A stretch of DNA of 64,000 bases. It comes from Liquidambar formosana. Its lineage: Eukaryota; Streptophyta; Magnoliopsida; Saxifragales; Altingiaceae. The DNA lies in contig CM077827.1 in the NCBI GenBank assembly GCA_039720395.1, positions 21,189,117 through 21,253,116 on the forward strand, given 5' to 3'. The position numbers and the translations under genes are program-made. Positions 57,601 through 64,000 of this stretch are shown piece after piece (the stretch's first letter is position 1; each line of letters begins with the position of its first letter). The notes beneath the pieces were generated by a model. It worked only from the letters and a program-made list of their open reading frames with translations. It did not search any database and was not told the DNA's origin.

Positions 57601-60572
57601 TGCCATTTATACCCCCATGATATCACATATATAATAGTATTAAGTAGAATCCCCAATATAGACACTTCCTATATATCTGCAGCCAAGTACCCACACCAAG
57701 AACCCTAGTTGAGCCTATAATGGTGGAAGGCTATGAAGAGAGCATTCTTTAATGTTCTCTCCATTTGCAACTTAATATCTTAAACAAAAGGGGTTTCAAG
57801 GTCTCATCAATATATAACATACATCTCATGCATAAATATAAACATACAAATCATACATCTCATGCATAATAAACAATAATAAAGTACCATTGATTGATAT
57901 TAGTCCCTATCTGTATAGGTGACATATATCAACCTATGGCATTAGAGCTACTACAATTATCTCATACATTAAAAGCTCCTACTATGATGATTATGGACTT
58001 TAGGGTGATTCAATTTAAGCCAATAAATTGAATCCATGGACTATAGGAAGGTATAGGTGATCGTAAAACAATAAATTAAAGCTTTGCATGCTCTCTTGTA
58101 TTTCTTCTTTAAGCTCTTCAAGTCTTTCAATGTCCAGCAACGTCTTGTTGGGCTCCACCATGCTCCTTAGTGCACTCTTGATTACATAACATTTACATAA
58201 CTTGAAGAAAGGGATACATAAGGGTTATATGGGGTACATAAGAGAATGATAGAGAGAGAAGGAGAAAGTGGCATGCAAGCCCCAATTTTAAAAAAAAAAA
58301 ATTACATCACCAATAATTAAATTACAACCATTTGAAAAATAATACATCCCATAATCATAAGATGGCCAATCACAATTGGTTTATTAGGTCTTAGTCCATA
58401 ATCATCATCCATTCACAATTATACAATCACATTGCATAAATAAAAGTACTGTAAACAATAAAACATATGGGCATTATGGTAACTCTATTAATTGGACTCC
58501 ATTAATCTCATTAATGCTTCCTAATCTCATTAGGGAATATAAAATAATAATTTTCAGAATTAAAATAATGAAAATAATCAATTTTATCAATTTCTAAAAT
58601 TAGAATTACATTAACCCTAATTTAGAAACTAATTAATGAATTAAAACTCCTTTTAATCATTTAATTTCCCAAAATCATTTTAATATATCCTAATATGTTT
58701 TAACACTTTAAAACATTTAAGTTTGATCAATCATATTAATGAAAATTATTAGAATAATTAAAACAATTAAATAATACTAAATAGTATCTAATACTATAGT
58801 ATTAAGAATTAACTGAAATAAATAAAACAGTTTTATTTAAATAAAAAATTCCAGAAAATAAATTTATTCCAAAATTGCTTTAAACAATTTAAAACATCAT
58901 AAAATTAATCAATATTAATTATATAATTAATTTCGGAATTAATTTAATTGGGGAGAAATCAAATTTTAAATGTATAACGGTTAGGGTTTCATAAACTTAA
59001 ACCCTAATGCATTTAATTCACAACCGGGTTCATTAATGACCAAGGCTGGTCATTAATGTCATAATCCTAACCCTAATTTAATTCATTAATGAGGAGAATT
59101 AGGGTTTCTAAAACCCTAGTACACGTAGGATTAGGGTTTCCTAAGAAAACCCTAATTGCCAAAAACAGGAGGAGGCTGCCATGGAGCTTCCATGGCTGCC
59201 ACGATCCACCCATGGCTGCTGTTAGCCTATGCCAGGCCTTGGGGCACTCTCCTACATCTAGTTCAATTACCACAGCGATGGTGATTAAGGGCCAAGAGCC
59301 CTAGGTCGAATTTGAGAAGGGTTTACATAAACCCTAGCTGCTGCCTGCTGAAGAAGACAAAACTTCCATGAAGCTTTCATGGCTTGCACGCCTATGCCAT
59401 GGCTGCCCAAGCCTTGGCAGCTCTTAAGTCATATTCCTATATGATATTCGACCCCCATAGAAAAGTTTTCATTGATCAAATCAAGCCCAAACAGCCGCTG
59501 CAAATTAATCTATGAAGATTATCCAGAAAATTTCAGCAAAACGATAATGAACACAATGGGTTTTAAAACCTTAGAAGATGCCATCTAATGGCTGCCGCAC
59601 CACTTGGGGTTTATTCCCAGGTGAGATACGATTCTAATGGTAGTGGTTTCATGTCCTACCTTGCTCCCATGAAGAATATACATGCCAATAACCATGGCTG
59701 TATCATGCTGTCCAGATAACTGTTTTGCTGGAAAATTTTAAAACTTAAACTTTTTGATTGTTTTGATTCGATAACTCTACCAAAAATTATAGATAATCAT
59801 ATATACAATATATATAATATATCTATGATAAATTTCCAGAGGTTTTAATGGAGGAATTGATCAAATCAATTTGCAAAACCCTAGGGTTTCAAAAACCCTA
59901 GGTTCGGCCTCCATCAAGAACGCCAAACTTCTAATTGATTTTAATTTGATTTCAATGTATCATAATTATATAAACAGAATATATAATTATATATAATCAT
60001 CATATGAATTAAAAACATCAAATTAAAATAAGAAGAAGATGATGAACAACCTAGGGTTCCAAACCCTAGGTTCAGCCAACATGAAGGAAACCCTAGTTTT
60101 CAAAAAACTAGTTCTAGCATCTTAATCCAATTATAATACATCCGAATGCTTGGGAACCCTTCCCTACCATGTCTAGAACATAACCCAAGTAGTGGCAACT
60201 ATTGTCATGCCTTTGATCACCATCAAAAGTTCATAGTTGCTACTATTGCATCATTCCCGCGTAAAACAGTCTTCCCAAACAGCTTGTAGTAAAAAAACTC
60301 ATAACATTCACTATAGAACTCGGATCGACGCACCGTTTATTGGGTTGGAAAGCTGATTCGAAGAGCTTTCTAACCATATATGGCTTGAAAAGTTTGGAGA
60401 ACTCAGATTTCGACATGCAAAACAAGATGACGGTTTTTCATGGCTACCATGAAAACAGTTCATACCAGTTTTATAAAACCCTAGTTTTCTTAAAACTAAT
60501 TAGAACATCCTTAATCAATTAATTGTACCATAAATTACAGCCCATATGGTGTTTGTATTAATCGCAATCATG
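54681..60572 (-). other. Copia internal region, decayed pol/gag and long leader
   Basis: From the element's order this should hold RT, integrase and gag, but I could not read a reliable domain through the many stops. The part next to the PBS (about 58980-60500) is a long non-coding leader with about a dozen AAACCCTA / TAGGGTTT motifs in both orientations. No intact gene is seen on either strand. The ORFs of 60-76 codons are chance. Confidence 0.5.
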
Positions 60573-60584
60573 GCTCTGATACCA
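60573..60584 (-). promoter_or_regulatory. Copia primer-binding site (initiator Met tRNA)
   Basis: Minus strand TGGTATCAGAGC, one base after the LTR end ...CTTACA. It is the standard complement of the 3' end of plant initiator tRNA-Met used by copia elements. Confidence 0.9.
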
Positions 60585-60585
60585 C

Positions 60586-62246
60586 TGTAAGGAATTGAAT
60601 CAGAGAAAACAAGAATGTGGAAGAAAGTAAATAACAAAAATTTTCATTCAATTCCTTGAAACCATGAATCTGATTGTGATATAATACAAAACAATAAAAC
60701 CCTAATTACAAAGAGAGGGTTTAGAACTTATAGTAAGTCCTTAAGACGATTGATTAATCTTTAAACGAACAGGAACCAACAGCATAAATGTCCTGCCTCC
60801 ATGGTACCGACACCAAGCAAAAATCTTCAAGTTGTCTTCTAGTTCTCCTTAGGGTTTACTAGAATGGAAAAGAAGAAGAAGAGAGAGAGAGAGAGGCTGT
60901 TCAAACTTGGCCTAGGGAGAGAATGAGTGAATTGTCGTGTGTCGTAGCACTTGCTAGTGTGCTATATAGGCACACCACCAAAGTCGGCCAAGGGGAATCC
61001 TACTCTAAGTAAGATTTTCATTTTCTCTAAATTGAACTTTAACCCCTCCTATTTACATCAAATGTAAGTATGGCCCTTACAAACTTTTCTTAATGCGCTA
61101 TTGCCCTTTCTCTCACAACTTAAAATCCCTCTTCACTTATTGGTCTGTGACCCATTGGGTTCACAACATTTAGTAGTAGGTAATGGCACAAAGAGTGCCC
61201 AATGGAACACTTTCCAATAAGGGTTTAATTGGAACACCTTCCAATTCCATAATTGATTATAACTCACTTATATCAATTAAGGCTTCTACTAACCATGAGT
61301 AACACCTAGCATGGCTCCTGGTGTGGTCCTAAATGAGGTGAAATAAAATCATACAAAGAACCCTTCGGTTACAGTTTAAGGTTACAATTACATCCTTCTA
61401 TCATACACAATGTCTCTGATTAAACTAATAAGATATGGAAGTCTGTCAAGTCCCTAGTTCAATACATTTATGATCATTCACACATATCAACTTAAGTAGA
61501 TACACTATAGAAACTCATTTTCCATAGTCATCCTGCTATGGCCATAGACTTACATAAGTTATATTGTAAATATTAATTATAAAACATTCTCTCCCTTTTC
61601 CTGAGAGTGATAGATCCCTTATTGATCACTCATATACCTTCACACATGAAGCAATAGAGCCAATGAACACCCTTGTAAACCCTAATGGAATATAAAGTTT
61701 GTGCTATTAAACTTCCAAAGCTCCATGCATAAGACAACCATGGTGTCTCAGGTCTAAGGATTACTTATACCACTGCAACTATGAGAAACTGATTGACAAG
61801 CAGGTAAAAACTCCATTCAGTTTATCTCAAGAATTTAGTCACATTCAGTGTACTTGTTTATTTATACAACAAGCACCCACATGTTGGTTATAGTGTCTCC
61901 ACACAAATAGCTCAGAGACTAGCGATCCTCCCAAAAAGCTAACGTAACATGTGCTAGTCCTATGGTTCATTATTGTCCATCATAGTGAACCTTCAACTAG
62001 GAATGATTTAAGAGTTTAGTACATAGATATATATATAGTCTCATAATCACAACACCTTGTGATTTCATATTCTCAACTCTAACTCTATGGACATATCATG
62101 TAAATATAAAGAATAGAATAAATATGATAGAAAAGCCCTTTTATTAAATTAATAATAAATGTGACATACAATAAATGAAATCCTATGATTGTTTTTTATC
62201 TTTAAAGCATCATCTCTATGATTGGTTGTAGGGCATACAACTAACA
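60586..62246 (-). repeat. Copia 5' LTR
   Basis: 1661 bp, element-sense TGTTAG...CCTTACA. It is a near copy of the split 3' LTR. The LTR is free of the short palindrome clusters seen in the Tat LTRs. Confidence 0.85.
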
Positions 62247-62251
62247 TGTTA

Positions 62252-63136
62252 GTAAGTGATTGAGCATGGTAATTACCCTATAGCAATAGTAGAATAATTA
62301 TTTGCTAATTTGGCAATAATTTGAAGGTGATTTGCATAACGGAAGTTCAAGTATTGTATACTTCTTTCTCTTATTCCCTTCTCCCCCTTGGGTTATTTCC
62401 TTGGTAAAGGATTATGATAATCTCTTGGTTTCTTAAACTCTATTTTTCCATTCTAATTCTTATTCTTCTTTATTCGTGTCTTCAAAGGTTTTTTGGAAAC
62501 TTTTATTCTTATAGATGGAAATTAAGGGTTTATCATAATTCTTTTAAAAGGAAATAATCTATTCTAATCAAACTACATGGACTTTGATCCTTGTATGTTC
62601 AATACAAGGTACGTAGGCACTCAATTGATATTTAAATCTGCCCTAGGATACGAAGTATTCTAGGTTTTCCTTTTTCTTTTGTTCTTTTATCCATCGCATA
62701 TGATTGTTAGTGGAGTAGAATGGAGTCATGATTTTCATTATCTATCTCTTGTGATTGCTAGTGGAGCAGGATGAATTTGTCCATTACATATGATTGCTAG
62801 AGGAGTAGGATAGATTTGCGATTGATTAGTATGCTGTATTTTATTGATTGATATTGATTTGCATGTGTTTAAGTCATTAAATTAGTCCAATCAAATTAAG
62901 AGACCAACTCGGGCGATGTAGGTGCCTATGGGCTTAGCCCAAAACCTTCCCACATCGTAACTTAGCCCCCAAATCCAATTTTCTAGTTTTAAAGACTTTG
63001 CCTTTCCTTTTAAAATGGAGTCATGAGGTTTTTGGAAATAAAACATTTTAGGGTTTTCCTCTTTTCCTTAAAAAATGATGTGGCAACTCCTTTGTTTTCA
63101 CATGCCATTTCACATCGGCCGTTTCCTAGGTTCACA
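62252..63136 (+). mobile_element. LTR-C copy B, part 3 of 3
   Basis: Includes GGACTTTGATCCTTGTATG, the conserved hairpin (62642-62664, one change that keeps a G-U pair in RNA), GGTGCCTATGGGCTTAGCC, CCTTCCCACATCGTAACTTAG, and a mutated TGGCAACTC near 63080. It ends CTAGGTTCACA at 63136, matching the ends of the other two copies. Confidence 0.75.
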
Positions 63137-63517
63137 TTATGCATTATTCTTAAGTGTTTTTTTGTCTTGTTTAGTAATTTATTTATTTTTTTTGTTTACT
63201 GCTTTATTCATTTTTCATCTTTGTGTGCGCGTTTAAATTGTGGCATAATCTAAAGTAATCTCAATTACATTAAGATATTAGATATGGTCAATAGATACAA
63301 AATAGGACTTGGTCTAGTGATCGGGCGACGTCGGGTGCCTAATACCTTCTCGACGACGTACCCTAGTTCCGAACCTTCTCTAATTATAACGAGTTAGACT
63401 CCTATAGGGGGTCAAAGTTGGTTCCCGAGCCTGTCCAAATGGCGACTCCTCTCGCGCTAATCCTCCAAGGTTAGTGGTGTATTCTCGAGCCGCATGGTTT
63501 AGGACGCAGCGCTCACA
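63137..63517 (+). mobile_element. 3' end fragment of a forward LTR-A
   Basis: Ends GCAGCGCTCACA at 63517 and has the family block GGGTGCCTAATACCTTC with TGGCGACTC at 63440-63448. The 5' part is absent here; the LTR-C copy B may have inserted into it. The first ~100 bases (63137-63240) are T-rich and only loosely comparable with other copies. Confidence 0.7.
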
Positions 63518-63662
63518 TGTGCATGGAAGGATTATCTAATCCAATAATAGATTTTTCAAAATATAATTTCTATAAAAAGATATTAAGGGATGTAAGAAAA
63601 AGAATGTTTTATTTTAGGCATAAGTTTATCCCTCCCCTATATATATTGGATAATGATCAGGT

Positions 63663-63805
63663 AAGCACGTACTGATATAAGTTATATCAGTTCCTACATT
63701 GTGGATTGTATCTCATGCATTAGTGGGTTACGAGGCATATTGGGCCAATGCACAAAGTATAACTCCTAATGCATGGTACTGATATAACTTAGGTGACCAC
63801 GTGCT
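63663..63805. mobile_element. Foldback MITE, ~143 bp
   Basis: Left arm AGCACGTACTGATATAAG then TTATATCAGT; right arm, on the other strand, AGCACGTGGTCACCTAAG then TTATATCAGT. A central ~65-base loop separates them. Further right (63840-64000) is the start of a different low-copy-looking repeat, GGTTTTAGTTTGGTATCG, cut by the window edge. Confidence 0.5.
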
Positions 63806-64000
63806 ATTAGGACTATATATTGCATAAAGCTACCCTGAAGTTTGGGGTAGGTTTTAGTTTGGTATCGTTAAGTTTAAATTTCGCCAATTGAGTCCCTGAC
63901 AATTAGTTGCTTTACAATTAGGGCCTACCGTTAGCAACCGTCCGTTGACCAAATGGTCAAGAGGCATCTGATGTACGTGCACGTGACCTTATTTATCACT

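Larger units (their letters stand above)
50911..62251 (-). mobile_element. Ty1/copia element, complete but decayed
   Basis: 5' LTR 60586-62246 (1661 bp) and 3' LTR 50916-54317 (1659 bp after removing the nested solo LTR). LTR ends are TGTTAG and CTTACA on the element strand. Target duplication TGTTG (50911-50915) versus TGTTA (62247-62251), one mismatch. PBS at 60573-60584, PPT at 54319-54330. The two LTRs are about 92% alike in a ~205-base stretch I compared by eye, mostly transitions. The internal region (54318-60585) carries only remnants of pol; the RNase H end is readable. It sits inside LTR-C copy B. Confidence 0.85.

Overview
The window is nuclear DNA from a flowering plant. It is AT-rich, has MITEs and LINE remnants, and carries very long nested LTR retrotransposons. 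The only ordinary host gene is a hyccin-type (FAM126) gene. I cannot name the species. A eudicot is likely from the overall look, but that is impression, not proof.

Layout, 1-23.4 kb: the left edge holds two pieces of a Ty3 Tat-type LTR (called LTR-A here). The hyccin gene is at 3472-4483 and has one single-base frameshift. The following ~19 kb is mostly non-coding. It contains a 479-bp hAT-like MITE with a perfect 8-bp target duplication, a 5'-truncated LINE with a 9-bp target duplication, several long foldback elements, an RNase H remnant, and the 3' part of a decayed Ty1/copia element on the minus strand.

Layout, 23.4-42 kb: a decayed Tat/Ogre-lineage Ty3 element lies on the minus strand. 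In element order it has an LTR-A copy (39598-41256), a PBS resembling the end of tRNA-Arg, gag, protease plus G-patch-like region, reverse transcriptase (catalytic YVDD changed to YVDN), two RNase H regions, and integrase. Next come tandem arrays, a PPT and a 3.2-kb LTR (LTR-C, 23426-26632). Three genes run on the opposite (+) strand inside this body: a small two-exon acidic gene (28247-28608), a DUF7745/plant-mobile-domain-like gene with a clear phase-0 intron (29110-30501), and an uninterrupted 167-codon coiled-coil gene (38003-38506). The two ends carry different LTR families, so the body is probably a chimera of two elements.

Layout, 42-64 kb: LTR-inside-LTR nesting. LTR-C copies at 43290-46519 (solo) and ~47190-63136 make up the old layer. 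The second is split by a solo LTR-A (48978-50833, duplication CATGA) and by a whole copia element (50911-62251). The copia 3' LTR is itself split by another solo LTR-A (51655-53392, duplication GTGTG).

Most notable signals: (1) different LTR families each carry their own short palindrome (GCGTACGC, ACCGGT, CCAATCGATTGG and others), clustered upstream of the LTR promoter and, for two of them, also in the promoter or intron of the antisense genes. (2) A 9-base copy of the start of the primer-binding site (TGGCGACTC) lies inside the 3' end of nearly every LTR-A and LTR-C copy. (3) A conserved 23-bp hairpin is present in all LTR-C copies that span that position. (4) An antisense ORF stays open in an element whose sense genes are all broken.
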